From the NCBI GenBank assembly GCA_012735535.1, contig JAAYHC010000074.1, positions 1 to 42,769 of the forward strand: a stretch of DNA of 42,769 nucleotides, given 5' to 3'. The notes below the pieces were generated by a model, which saw nothing but the letters and a program-made list of their open reading frames with translations, was not told the DNA's origin and ran no database searches. Below, piece by piece: positions 14,265-22,214 of the stretch. Within the stretch, counting starts at the first letter, position 1. Every line of letters begins with the position of its first letter. This DNA is from Bacillota bacterium. GTDB lineage: Bacteria; Bacillota; UBA5301. Both the position numbers and the translations under genes were made by a program.

Positions 14265-15098
14265 ATGCAGACAGTACCTTTTCCCCTGGTCATCGTCGAT
14301 GGGGCCAAAAACGTACTGGAGATAAAAGAGCAGCCACAGCGAATAATCTCGCTCTCCCCTGGGGTAACGGAGTTGCTTTTTGCTATTGGTGCGGGCGACC
14401 GAGTAGTAGCCGTCACTACCTGGTGTAATTATCCGCCTGAAGCTGCTAAACTGGCGAAGGTTGGCGATATGAACATTAACTATGAGGTGGTTGCCGAACT
14501 CTCACCGGACTTGGTGGTTGCTGATAATAGCTTGCAGCAGACTACCGCGGAGCGCCTGGTTAATTTGGGCCTAACAGTATTGCAGGTTAAACCGGTCAAT
14601 ATTGTGGGGATTTTGGATTCGCTGGAACTCTTGGGACGTGTGACCGGCTGTTTAGATCAGGCTCAAGACTTGATCGGCGAGCTGACGAGGCTGCTCGCCG
14701 CGAATCGGCGCCGAGTTGAAAACAGCCCGTTGGCGAAGGAGCCGGTTTCCGTCCTCGTCCTACTCGACCCGGAGGAGCTTTATAGCGCCGGCAGCGGAAC
14801 CTATATTGACGAAGTAATCACCCGGGCCGGTGGGACCAATCTGGCCGGCGGGGTGCCGGGGGCTTGGCCAAAGCTGAGTCTTGAGTATGTGCTGGCCAAG
14901 GATCCGGAGGTTATTCTTTTGACCTACGGCGAGCCGACCGACCTCGTTAAAAATCCATATTTGCGCCGGTTATCGGCGGTTAAAGCGGGCAGGGTGTATT
15001 TGCTCGACCCTGATATCTACAACCGCCCGACCGACCGCTTAATCAAAGGCATACCACTGCTCACCGAACTCTTTTTACCGGTAAGGGAGGCAAGGTAA
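14265..15098 (+). CDS. BtuF/FecB-type ABC substrate-binding protein lacking a signal peptide
   Basis: 277 residues of the helical-backbone class III substrate-binding fold. RIISLSPGVTELLFAIGAGDRVVAVTTWCNYPPEA is close to the cobalamin-binding BtuF pattern, followed by VAELSPDLVVADNS, AGGTNLAGG and KAGRVYLLDPD. Cobalamin, cobamide or an iron chelate are the likely ligands. Unusually, the mature sequence begins right after ATG 14265 (SD AAGGAGGG, six bases away). The longer in-frame option from GTG 14214 adds only hydrophilic residues, so there is neither a signal peptide nor a lipobox. Permease and ATPase genes follow without gaps. Either export uses another route, the protein stays cytoplasmic, or the signal was lost. 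Confidence 0.88.
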   Translation: MQTVPFPLVIVDGAKNVLEIKEQPQRIISLSPGVTELLFAIGAGDRVVAVTTWCNYPPEAAKLAKVGDMNINYEVVAELSPDLVVADNSLQQTTAERLVNLGLTVLQVKPVNIVGILDSLELLGRVTGCLDQAQDLIGELTRLLAANRRRVENSPLAKEPVSVLVLLDPEELYSAGSGTYIDEVITRAGGTNLAGGVPGAWPKLSLEYVLAKDPEVILLTYGEPTDLVKNPYLRRLSAVKAGRVYLLDPDIYNRPTDRLIKGIPLLTELFLPVREAR

Positions 15099-16124
15099 GT
15101 GCGGCCTCCCCACAAATACGTGGTCTTGGTACTGGGACTCATCCTTTTGGCACTAGTGATACTGGTGGCGGTCGGAGTGGGCTCGGTTAACGTCGCCCCG
15201 GCGGAGATGCTTTCTATTCTGCGTGCCGTCTTAAAAGGAGCTGATCCCGCCCAATTGGGCGGCCAGGCTGTGGTCATTGTGGGACTCCGATTACCCCGGG
15301 TTATCTTGGCCGGACTCGTCGGAGCAGCTTTGGCCGGTGCCGGGGTGGCCTTTCAGGCTTTGTTTCAAAATCCCTTGGCCGATCCGTATATTGTCGGGGT
15401 GAGTGCGGGTGCCGGCTTGGGAGCGACGGTGGTGATCGGTTTTGGTTTGACCATTGTGGGCTCCCAGGTTTTGGCGGTGAATTTATCGGCTTTTATTGGG
15501 GCATTGGGCATCAGTTATCTGGTCTACCGGATCGCCTATAGTCGGCAAGGAGTATCCAACCTGCTGTTGCTCTTGGCGGGGATGGCGGTAAGCGCCTTTC
15601 TCTCGGCGGTCATCTCCTTGGTGATGGTCTTCGGCAGTCGCAACCTCGCCGAAACCGTATATTGGCTAATGGGTGGGTTTACCGGCCGGGGCTGGTCGGA
15701 GCTCTGGCTAGCCGTGCCATGTATATCGGTCGGTTTAGCAGGTTTATGGTTTTTACGCCGGGAACTCAATATGTTGTTGCTGCCGGAAGACGACGCACGG
15801 AGTTTGGGCGTGGATGTCGGCCGGGTTAAGGTGCTGGTATTGGGGGCGGCTAGCCTGATGGCTGCGGCTGGGGTATCGGTCGGCGGGTTGATCGGGTTCG
15901 TCGGCCTGGTCGTACCCCATGGGGCGCGGTTGGTTGTTGGCCCTGATCACCGGTACTTGTTTCCGACCTCGGTTATTTACGGGGCTGTGGTAATGATCTT
16001 GGCCGACTTAGTGGCCCGGACGGCTCTGGCTCCGCTAGAATTACCGGTAGGGGCGATCACCGCCCTCTTTGGCGCCCCGTTTTTTCTGTATTTGTTAAGC
16101 CAAGCCAAGGCGGGGAGAAGGTAA
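15099..16124 (+). CDS. BtuC/FecCD-type ABC transporter permease
   Basis: 341 residues with about ten hydrophobic segments. The family signatures are present: LRLPRVILAGLVGAALAGAGVAFQALFQNPLADPYIVGVSAGAGLGA near residues 65-115, and GLIGFVGLVVPHGARLVVGPDHRYLFP (coupling region, normally PHxxR) near 265-295. This is the membrane subunit of a cobalamin or siderophore importer. The GTG start directly follows the TAA of the binding-protein gene, and the ATPase gene starts three bases after its stop, so the three form one operon. Substrate specificity cannot be read from the permease. Confidence 0.93.
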   Translation: MRPPHKYVVLVLGLILLALVILVAVGVGSVNVAPAEMLSILRAVLKGADPAQLGGQAVVIVGLRLPRVILAGLVGAALAGAGVAFQALFQNPLADPYIVGVSAGAGLGATVVIGFGLTIVGSQVLAVNLSAFIGALGISYLVYRIAYSRQGVSNLLLLLAGMAVSAFLSAVISLVMVFGSRNLAETVYWLMGGFTGRGWSELWLAVPCISVGLAGLWFLRRELNMLLLPEDDARSLGVDVGRVKVLVLGAASLMAAAGVSVGGLIGFVGLVVPHGARLVVGPDHRYLFPTSVIYGAVVMILADLVARTALAPLELPVGAITALFGAPFFLYLLSQAKAGRR

Positions 16125-16127
16125 GCG

Positions 16128-17372
16128 ATGCAGATCCAATCGACCGGGTTATCGGTTAAATTTGCTTCCGCTCCGATCTTGTCCGATCTCACCTTCCAGA
16201 TTGCGGAGGGTGATTTTATCGGGATCATCGGCCCAAACGGGTCCGGTAAAACTACGTTGCTCAAAGCTATCGCCGGTTTATTGGCCCCGAGCGGCGGGGT
16301 GATCCGGATTGACGGCAAACCCCTGGCGAGCTATAAACCGCATGAGTTGGCCGCTTTAATCGGGGTGGTGCCGCAAAAGAGCGGAGTCGATTTTGCCTTT
16401 ACCGTGACCGAAGTGGTGGCGATGGGTTGCTATGCCGCTTATAAGGCCGATCCGCTCCGGATGAAGGACCAGGCCGTCACCGAGCGGGTGGAGTGGGCGA
16501 TGGCGGAAATGGACCTGTTGGGGTTGGCGGAGCGGGCGGTTACCTCTTTGAGCGGCGGGGAATGGCAGCGAGTCTTGATCGCCAGAGCCCTCGCCCAAAA
16601 GCCGCGGGCGCTGCTTTTAGACGAAGTAACCACCCACCTGGATATCCGGTATAAGCTGGAGATTCTCGATAAAATGCGGTCTTTGAACGAGCAGCAGGGC
16701 CTGACTATCGTTGCTGTGCTCCACGAGTTGGAGTTGGCGGCCGAGTACTGCCGGCGACTGCTCTTATTGAACAAAGGCGTGATCGTCGCTTCCGGGAGCC
16801 CGGCTGAGGTCTTGACCCAACAAAACCTGGCAGAGGTCTTTGGGATTACAACTCTCGGGCGGGCCGGCATAGGGGTCAATAAGTATCAATTGGCCACCGG
16901 GGTGACGGAATCCCGTCGGGCGCGGATTCATGTCGTGGGCGGCGGGGGCAGTGCGGCCGGGCTGATCCAGAGTCTGGCCTTGGCAGGTTACTCATTGTCC
17001 CTGGGCGCCGTCAATCAGGAAGATGCCGATTGGGAAATCGGTGTCTGGTTGGGTATACCGCTTGCGCAAGAGATTCCCTTTGCGCCCCTATCTGCTGAGG
17101 TGCGACGGCAAAACCGGGAGTTGATGCGCGCAGCGGATCTAATTGTTGTGGCCGATCTGCCTTTTGGCCCGGGCAACCTGGGCAATCTCGAGGATGTTTT
17201 GGCATTGGCGGAGCAAGGCAAACCGGTTTGGCTGATTGATGATCCGCCGATTGCCGAACGGGATTTTACCGCAGGACAGGCTATCCGGCTGTGGCAAGCG
17301 CTCAAAGATGTGGGTGCGGTTGTAGTCGGCTCCGAAAGTGAGCTGCTGGACCGGATCGCAGAAGGAGAATAA
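16128..17372 (+). CDS. BtuD/FecE-type ABC ATPase with extra C-terminal domain
   Basis: 414 residues, about 150 longer than the family norm. Residues 1-250 are a standard importer ATPase: Walker A GPNGSGKTT (35-43), signature LSGGEWQR (141-148), Walker B ALLLDE (161-166), H-loop His199. The residue after the Walker B Glu is Val instead of the usual Pro (DEVTTHLD). Residues 265-414 are an added domain: RIHVVGGGGSAAGLI, then GYSLSLGAVNQEDADWEIG, ADLIVVADLPFGPGNLGNL and GKPVWLIDD, looking like a Rossmann-type nucleotide or ligand-binding fold. Long BtuD-like proteins occur in archaea and some Clostridia; I believe the tail is related but cannot test it. It may sense or handle the imported cobamide. 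Confidence 0.88.
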   Translation: MQIQSTGLSVKFASAPILSDLTFQIAEGDFIGIIGPNGSGKTTLLKAIAGLLAPSGGVIRIDGKPLASYKPHELAALIGVVPQKSGVDFAFTVTEVVAMGCYAAYKADPLRMKDQAVTERVEWAMAEMDLLGLAERAVTSLSGGEWQRVLIARALAQKPRALLLDEVTTHLDIRYKLEILDKMRSLNEQQGLTIVAVLHELELAAEYCRRLLLLNKGVIVASGSPAEVLTQQNLAEVFGITTLGRAGIGVNKYQLATGVTESRRARIHVVGGGGSAAGLIQSLALAGYSLSLGAVNQEDADWEIGVWLGIPLAQEIPFAPLSAEVRRQNRELMRAADLIVVADLPFGPGNLGNLEDVLALAEQGKPVWLIDDPPIAERDFTAGQAIRLWQALKDVGAVVVGSESELLDRIAEGE

Positions 17373-17375
17373 GTT

Positions 17376-18179
17376 TTGGAGTATTCGGCAATAGCTAGCG
17401 GGAGTTCAGGAAACTGTATTTTTGTCCGGAGTAATGGTACAGGTGTGCTTATTGATGCCGGTATCACCGGCAAACGGATTTATGCTAACCTCAGCGAGCT
17501 GGGGTGTGATCCGCAGCGGGATGTACATGGACTCTTGGTGACCCATGAACACCAGGACCATGTCTGTGCGGTCGGCGTAGTGGCCCGCAAATTGCGGATA
17601 CCGGTGTATGCGAATGCAGCTACTTGGCAAGGGATGAGTTCTTTCGTGGGCAAGATCCCGGATGAGCAGCGGCAGGTTTTTCGTTCCGGGGAAACTTTCA
17701 GCGTCGGTGATTTGCAGATTACAAGCTTTTGCACCTCCCATGATGCTCTGGAGTCAGTCGGGTATATCATCGATGATGGCCGGTGGAAACTGGGCATCGT
17801 TACCGATACGGGGCTACTCACCCCGCAGATGCTTCAGATATTGAAAAATGTTGATGAGCTGATTTTGGAAGCTAACCATGATCTTGATCTGCTCCAAAAA
17901 GGGCGCTATCCCTGGCCGCTGAAGAAGCGGATCATGGGCGAGTTCGGCCATCTGTCCAATCGGGCGGCGGCCGCAGCGGTGGAGTTCCTCGTCAAAAATG
18001 GGCGGATCAGCGAAGGCCGCGTTGTGCTCGGACATCTGAGCGAAGAGAACAACCGTCCGGAGCTGGTGTTGAAAGAAGTGCTGGCCAGGTTGGCTGAGGC
18101 CAAGATTGTTCCGGGGCGGGACATTCTGATCGAGTTAGCCTATCGCGACCGGCGTACACCGCTGTATAAAGTGGGCTAG
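17376..18179 (+). CDS. walJ: WalJ/YycJ family MBL-fold hydrolase
   Basis: 267 residues of the metallo-beta-lactamase fold. It starts with the family hallmark YSAIASGSSGNCIFV, has the metal motif THEHQDH (His57, His59, Asp61, His62), then FCTSHDALESVGYII, GIVTDTG, EANHD and LGHLSEENN. WalJ (YycJ) is a nuclease-like protein near the WalRK locus in Bacillota, linked to cell-wall and division control and DNA repair. The TTG start at 17376 is supported by AAGGAGAA and by the family N-terminus. It is followed by htrA and rlmH, the order seen at the end of many walRK operons; walR and walK themselves are not in this window. Confidence 0.92.
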   Translation: MEYSAIASGSSGNCIFVRSNGTGVLIDAGITGKRIYANLSELGCDPQRDVHGLLVTHEHQDHVCAVGVVARKLRIPVYANAATWQGMSSFVGKIPDEQRQVFRSGETFSVGDLQITSFCTSHDALESVGYIIDDGRWKLGIVTDTGLLTPQMLQILKNVDELILEANHDLDLLQKGRYPWPLKKRIMGEFGHLSNRAAAAAVEFLVKNGRISEGRVVLGHLSEENNRPELVLKEVLARLAEAKIVPGRDILIELAYRDRRTPLYKVG

Positions 18180-18228
18180 AAAAGGTAACCGTGGGTAGTG
18201 GGGAGAGATTGCGTTGGAGGGGATGTTC

Positions 18229-19344
18229 ATGCCATCCAAGATTACCCGGACGAGAACTTGGGGTTATGTCATTATTTCCCTGGCAATACTGCTCTTTGGC
18301 CTCTTCTGTTACCGCTTGGGCCGACAAATACCAGGGCCGCAGCGGGCTTCCGATCTTAGTTTTAACACGGCGCAAATCGGGCTGGAAACCGAACCGGTGA
18401 CCTTAGGCGGAGTCTTTGATGCGACCAAAGTCGTCGAAAAGGTCGGGCCGTCGGTGGCGCAGATTAACACCCTGACTGAACGGGTGATCTATGATTATTT
18501 CCGCCGTCCATACCTTTCGGAGAGTCAGGGACTAGGCTCCGGAGTGGTCATCGCCGCCAACGGCTATATCTTGACGAACAACCATGTGATCGCTAATGCC
18601 AGTACAATCGAGGTGGTTCTGCCTGGTCGTCAGCCGGCCCGCGCGAGATTGGTGGGGGCGGATCCCCAGACGGATCTGGCGGTCATTCAGATCGATGCTT
18701 CCGACTTACCGGTGGCGGAGATCGGCGATTCGCGGCGGCTCAAGGTCGGGCAGCCGGTTGTCGCGATCGGTAACCCCTACGGCTTTGACAATACCGTGAC
18801 TACCGGGGTAATCAGCGCGCTAAACCGCAGTTTGGCGCTAAACCAGAATACCTGGCTCGAAGGCCTGTTGCAAACCGACGCTTCGATCAACCCGGGCAAC
18901 AGCGGGGGGCCGTTGCTCGATGCAGAAGGTCGCGTTATCGGCATCAATACGGCGATCATCGAACAGGCGCAAGGGATCGGTTTTGCCATCCCGATTCATT
19001 TGGCCATTCAAGTGGCCGATCACCTGATCAAGTACGGCAAAGTCTTGCGCTTAGGGGTCTTTGTCGAAACGCTGACCCCCGAACTAGCCAAGCAGTTGCG
19101 CGAGGTTACCAGACAGAATATCCCGGAAGTGGCCGGTGCGCTGATTATCGGAGTGCAACCGAATACACCGGCAGCGACTGCCGGACTGCGACCGGGTGAT
19201 GTAATTGTCGAGTTGAATGGACGTAAAGTTGCCAGCCGCGATGATCTGATCACTTTGACCGGTGAAATTCAATATCGAGACCGGATTACGTTGAAGGTAT
19301 ATCGCGGCAGCAGACAAATTCAGCTACAAACAATTATGCAGTAA
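18229..19344 (+). CDS. htrA: HtrA/DegP-type serine protease
   Basis: 371 residues. A short basic N-terminus and one transmembrane helix (WGYVIISLAILLFGLFCYRLG, 11-31) anchor a trypsin-like domain outside the membrane. The catalytic triad is visible: His119 in TNNHVIAN, Asp149 in DPQTDLAVI, Ser225 in NPGNSGGPLL. A single PDZ domain follows (about 285-365, GALIIGVQPNTPAATAGLRPGDVIVELNG). It degrades or refolds misfolded envelope proteins. Start: ATG 18229 has GGAGGGG six bases upstream; TTG 18214, five residues earlier, is possible with GGGAGAG. It sits between walJ and rlmH, the usual Bacillota arrangement. Confidence 0.95.
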   Translation: MPSKITRTRTWGYVIISLAILLFGLFCYRLGRQIPGPQRASDLSFNTAQIGLETEPVTLGGVFDATKVVEKVGPSVAQINTLTERVIYDYFRRPYLSESQGLGSGVVIAANGYILTNNHVIANASTIEVVLPGRQPARARLVGADPQTDLAVIQIDASDLPVAEIGDSRRLKVGQPVVAIGNPYGFDNTVTTGVISALNRSLALNQNTWLEGLLQTDASINPGNSGGPLLDAEGRVIGINTAIIEQAQGIGFAIPIHLAIQVADHLIKYGKVLRLGVFVETLTPELAKQLREVTRQNIPEVAGALIIGVQPNTPAATAGLRPGDVIVELNGRKVASRDDLITLTGEIQYRDRITLKVYRGSRQIQLQTIMQ

Positions 19345-19372
19345 GCAGCAGACGAATGGAGTTTGTGGGAGA

Positions 19373-19849
19373 GTGAATATTACCATCATTGCGGTCGGCC
19401 GTCTGAAAGAAAAGTACCTGGTCGCAGGCTGCCAGGAGTATTTAAAACGGCTGCAACCGCTGGCCAAGGTGAAGATCGTTGAGTTGCGCGACGAACCTCT
19501 ACCCACGCCGGGCACCGCAGCGGAGGAACAGGCGAAAGAAGTGGAGGCAGCGCGCATCTTGGCGGCGATCCCAGCCAATGCGGTAACCTTTGCTCTTGAC
19601 CCCCGCGGCCAAGAGCTCTCTTCAGCGGAATTAGCGGACAAGCTGGCCCGCTACTCCGTTCAGGGCCGGAGCAACTTTTGCTTTATCATCGGGGGCGGGG
19701 CCGGTTTGGCGCAAACAGTGCTGGATAGCAGCACCGAAATTCTCTCCTTTTCCCGGTTAACCTTTCCCCACCAACTCTTTCGGCTCATGCTGCTCGAACA
19801 GATCTACCGGGCCCTGAAAATCAATCGGAATGAGCCCTACCACCGATAA
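19373..19849 (+). CDS. rlmH: 23S rRNA (pseudouridine1915-N3)-methyltransferase RlmH
   Basis: 158 residues, exactly the family length, of the SPOUT methyltransferase superfamily. MNITIIAVGRLKEKYL starts the protein, FCFIIGGGAGL is part of the knotted S-adenosylmethionine site, and the C-terminus (FSRLTFPHQLFRLMLLEQIYRALKINRNEPYHR) carries the conserved HQ, EQIYRA and YHR residues. It methylates pseudouridine 1915 in helix 69 of 23S rRNA. The GTG start at 19373 follows a GGGAGA. The gene overlaps no neighbour, but the next gene's SD begins a few bases after the stop, so cotranscription is likely. Confidence 0.96.
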   Translation: MNITIIAVGRLKEKYLVAGCQEYLKRLQPLAKVKIVELRDEPLPTPGTAAEEQAKEVEAARILAAIPANAVTFALDPRGQELSSAELADKLARYSVQGRSNFCFIIGGGAGLAQTVLDSSTEILSFSRLTFPHQLFRLMLLEQIYRALKINRNEPYHR

Positions 19850-19868
19850 ACTAGGCGGAGGAGAAGTC

Positions 19869-21149
19869 ATGGATCAGGCAGATGTCCGTTACCAAGCGTT
19901 TCTGCGGATTTTGCGCGAAGAGCTGGTGCCGGCGATGGGATGCACCGAACCGATCGCTCTGGCTTATGCGGCGGCTAAAGCCAGGGAAGTATTGGGGGCG
20001 ATCCCCGCTAAAGTGGTCGTTGAGGTTAGCTCGAACATCATCAAAAATGTCAAGAGCGTCATTGTCCCCAATACCGGAGGGTTGAAAGGAATTGAACCCG
20101 CGATCGCGTTTGGTATTATCGCCGGTCGCGCGGAGAATGAATTGGAAGTGATCTCTCAGGTCGATGAGGCCCTGCGCCGGCGGGCGTTGGAGTATTTGGC
20201 GAGCGCTGATATTCGCGTCAGACTGGCTGATACGCCCCATAATTTCGACATCATCGTCACCGTTTATAATGCACAGGAGTATGTGAAACTCCGCATCACC
20301 GACTATCATACCAACATTACTTTGCTCGAAAAGAACGGCGAGATCATCTTGGATTCGGCGCCCAAGAATCAGGCCGCCGACGGGGCAGATGAGCGCCACT
20401 TGTTGACGATCGAAGAGATCATCGAGTTTGCCGATAGCGTAGCTATCAATGATGTGCGGGCGATACTTGCCCGGCAGATCCGCTACAACTCAGCCATCGC
20501 CTGGGAAGGGATCAAACATAGTTATGGGGCTAACGTCGGAACAGTTTTACTCAAAACCTACCCGAATGATGTCTCCACCCGGGCGAAAGCGCTGGCGGCG
20601 GCTGCTTCGGATGCACGCATGAGCGGCTGCGAACTACCGGTGATTATCAATTCCGGCAGCGGCAACCAGGGTATTGCCGCTTCGATACCGGTAATCGTCT
20701 ATGCCCAAGAATTGGCCGTGGATGAGGAAAAGCTCTATCGGGCTCTGGTAGTTTCGAACTTGGCGACGATTCACCAAAAAAGCCGGATCGGCAGCCTGTC
20801 GGCCTTTTGTGGCGCGGTCTGTGCCGGATGTGGTAGTGGGGCCGGGATCGCCTATTTACATGGCTACGGTTATCCGGAGATAGCCCAAACTTTAATCAAT
20901 GCCATCGCCATGGTCTCCGGCATTATCTGTGATGGCGCCAAACCTTCTTGCGCCGCTAAGATTGCCGCTTCGGTGGAGGCAGGCATCTTAGGTTTTCGGA
21001 TGGCCCAAGAAGGTCAACGCTTCCAGCCGGGAGATGGTATTGTCGCGGATGGAGTAGAAAAGACGATCGCCAACATGGGGCAGGTCGGTCGGATTGGCAT
21101 GCGGGAGACCGATAAAGAGATCATTAATATCATGTTAAATCAGTGCTAG
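19869..21149 (+). CDS. UPF0597 / L-cysteine desulfidase (CdsB-like) family protein
   Basis: 426 residues. The family relates to L-serine dehydratase alpha chains and to the [4Fe-4S] L-cysteine desulfidase that breaks cysteine into pyruvate, ammonia and sulfide. Conserved segments are EELVPAMGCTEPIALAYA (Cys25), SSNIIKNVKSVIVPNTGG, INSGSGNQGI, the GAVCAGCGSGAG cluster region, and ICDGAKPSCAAK near the C-terminus. These Cys are the probable cluster ligands. ATG 19869 has GGCGGAGGAG upstream; the longer frame starting inside rlmH is unlikely. The frame stays open for 35 codons after its TAG stop (see 21150-21257). Whether it acts on cysteine or serine is unknown. Confidence 0.88.
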   Translation: MDQADVRYQAFLRILREELVPAMGCTEPIALAYAAAKAREVLGAIPAKVVVEVSSNIIKNVKSVIVPNTGGLKGIEPAIAFGIIAGRAENELEVISQVDEALRRRALEYLASADIRVRLADTPHNFDIIVTVYNAQEYVKLRITDYHTNITLLEKNGEIILDSAPKNQAADGADERHLLTIEEIIEFADSVAINDVRAILARQIRYNSAIAWEGIKHSYGANVGTVLLKTYPNDVSTRAKALAAAASDARMSGCELPVIINSGSGNQGIAASIPVIVYAQELAVDEEKLYRALVVSNLATIHQKSRIGSLSAFCGAVCAGCGSGAGIAYLHGYGYPEIAQTLINAIAMVSGIICDGAKPSCAAKIAASVEAGILGFRMAQEGQRFQPGDGIVADGVEKTIANMGQVGRIGMRETDKEIINIMLNQC

Positions 21150-21257
21150 CTGCCGAACCTGGGCAATCAAGTCACCTTCCAAGCAACCGGCTGGGTGATT
21201 ACCAGCACAGCCAAAAGATACTATGAGACCGATCGTAGCTGGGGTGTTACACTGTAA
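21150..21257 (+). pseudogene. Open in-frame 35-codon stretch after stop, possible gene remnant
   Basis: Directly after the TAG of the desulfidase-family gene the same frame continues for 35 codons to TAA 21255-21257. The translation (for example NQVTFQATGWVITSTAK, YYETDRSWGVTL) has a coherent beta-strand pattern and normal codon use. It lacks a start codon and SD. It could be the tail of a lost gene or, less likely, a read-through extension. I cannot assign a family. Confidence 0.3.
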
Positions 21258-21281
21258 GGGCTGAGCTTGGAGGGGGATAGA

Positions 21282-21983
21282 ATGATCAAGCAGATTTGGC
21301 GGCAGCGTTGGGTGTTTTTCTTGGTTACGGTCGCTTTAGCGGTAGCAGTGAACGGGCTGGTATCAGTCCGACCGGCGGTGGCGGAGAGTGAGTCCGCCCC
21401 GTTACCGGAAGTTGAATCTGAACCCGAACCGATCTTGGTAAATAAAGCACAGCCTTTGCCGGCGGATTATGTTCCCCTGGACTTGCGGCCGGTGGATATT
21501 CAGTTTGCTTTTGCCGGGGATTCGCCGAAACGCTTGCTGAGCGCGGAGGCTGCCGCGGCCTTGGAGGAGTTGTTTCAGGCGGCCCAAGCCGATGGAGTTG
21601 AGCTGGTCGGTGTTTCGGGATATCGCTCTTATGAGCGACAGGCCGAGATTTTTGCTGCCAACGTCAGGTGCTACGGGTCGGAGGAGGCGGCCAATCGGGT
21701 GAGTGCTCGCCCCGGTGAAAGCGAACACCAGACCGGGTTGGCGATGGATGTTTCCAGTCCGAGTGTGCAAAACCAACTCGTCGAGCAATTGGCAGAGACT
21801 GCTGCGGGACGGTGGTTGGCGGCCAATGCGGCGGATTTTGGTTTCATCATCCGCTATCCGGAGGGAAAAGAAAGAATAACCGGTTACCAATATGAACCAT
21901 GGCACCTGCGTTTTGTCGGACGAACGCATGCTTTGCAAATAGTTGGTCAAAATCTTACTTTAGAAGAGTACCTAGCAGGCTAA
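21282..21983 (+). CDS. VanY-type D-alanyl-D-alanine carboxypeptidase (M15B)
   Basis: 233 residues. An N-terminal signal or anchor helix (VFFLVTVALAVAVNGLVSV) is followed by an acidic linker (about 35-60, rich in Glu, Pro and Ser) and an M15B peptidase domain. Zinc site: SEHQTGLAMDV gives His149 and Asp156, and YEPWHLRFVG gives Glu205 and His208; SGYRSYERQ is the conserved substrate loop. It trims the terminal D-Ala of peptidoglycan stem peptides outside the membrane; in this setting wall maturation or spore-cortex work is more likely than vancomycin resistance, since no VanH/A/X or VanRS genes are near. ATG 21282 has GGAGGGGG seven bases upstream. Confidence 0.92.
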   Translation: MIKQIWRQRWVFFLVTVALAVAVNGLVSVRPAVAESESAPLPEVESEPEPILVNKAQPLPADYVPLDLRPVDIQFAFAGDSPKRLLSAEAAAALEELFQAAQADGVELVGVSGYRSYERQAEIFAANVRCYGSEEAANRVSARPGESEHQTGLAMDVSSPSVQNQLVEQLAETAAGRWLAANAADFGFIIRYPEGKERITGYQYEPWHLRFVGRTHALQIVGQNLTLEEYLAG

Positions 21984-22057
21984 GTAGGATTTCCCGGTTG
22001 GTCGTCAAATAAAAATAGTAACTACTACCGGCTTTTAAGGGGAAAGGAGAGTAGCCA

Positions 22058-22168
22058 ATGGCAACATGGAAGTGCAAGTACTGTGGTAAAGAGGTTGATG
22101 GACGTTGTCGGCCAAAAGCCTGTCCGGAGTGTGGAGCCGGAAAAGAGGCTTTTGAAAAGAAGGAGTAA
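22058..22168 (+). CDS. Rubredoxin-like zinc-ribbon microprotein, 36 aa
   Basis: 36 residues, MATWKCKYCGKEVDGRCRPKACPECGAG then a Lys/Glu tail. Two CxxC motifs 13 residues apart (Cys6/Cys9 and Cys22/Cys25) match the rubredoxin-type knuckles of rubrerythrin C-termini and stand-alone zinc ribbons in Clostridia. It probably binds one Fe or Zn. A good SD (GGAAAGGAGAG, ending about six bases before ATG 22058) and a terminator 5 bases after the stop show it is a real gene. It follows the VanY gene by 74 bases. It may be an electron carrier or simply a structural zinc protein. Confidence 0.85.
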   Translation: MATWKCKYCGKEVDGRCRPKACPECGAGKEAFEKKE

Positions 22169-22173
22169 ACGAT

Positions 22174-22204
22174 AAAAGAGGCGGTGCGCACACCGCCTCT
22201 TTTT
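22174..22204. terminator. Bidirectional Rho-independent terminator
   Basis: AAAAGAGGCGGTG (22174-22186) pairs with CACCGCCTCTTTT (22191-22203) around CGCA. T runs follow on both strands, so it ends the zinc-ribbon gene on + and the MCP gene on -. Confidence 0.92.
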
Positions 22205-22214
22205 AGTAACCGGA

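Noticed and set aside
21282-21983. Vancomycin resistance gene (VanY)
   Set aside because: M15B peptidases are common wall enzymes and no other van genes are present.
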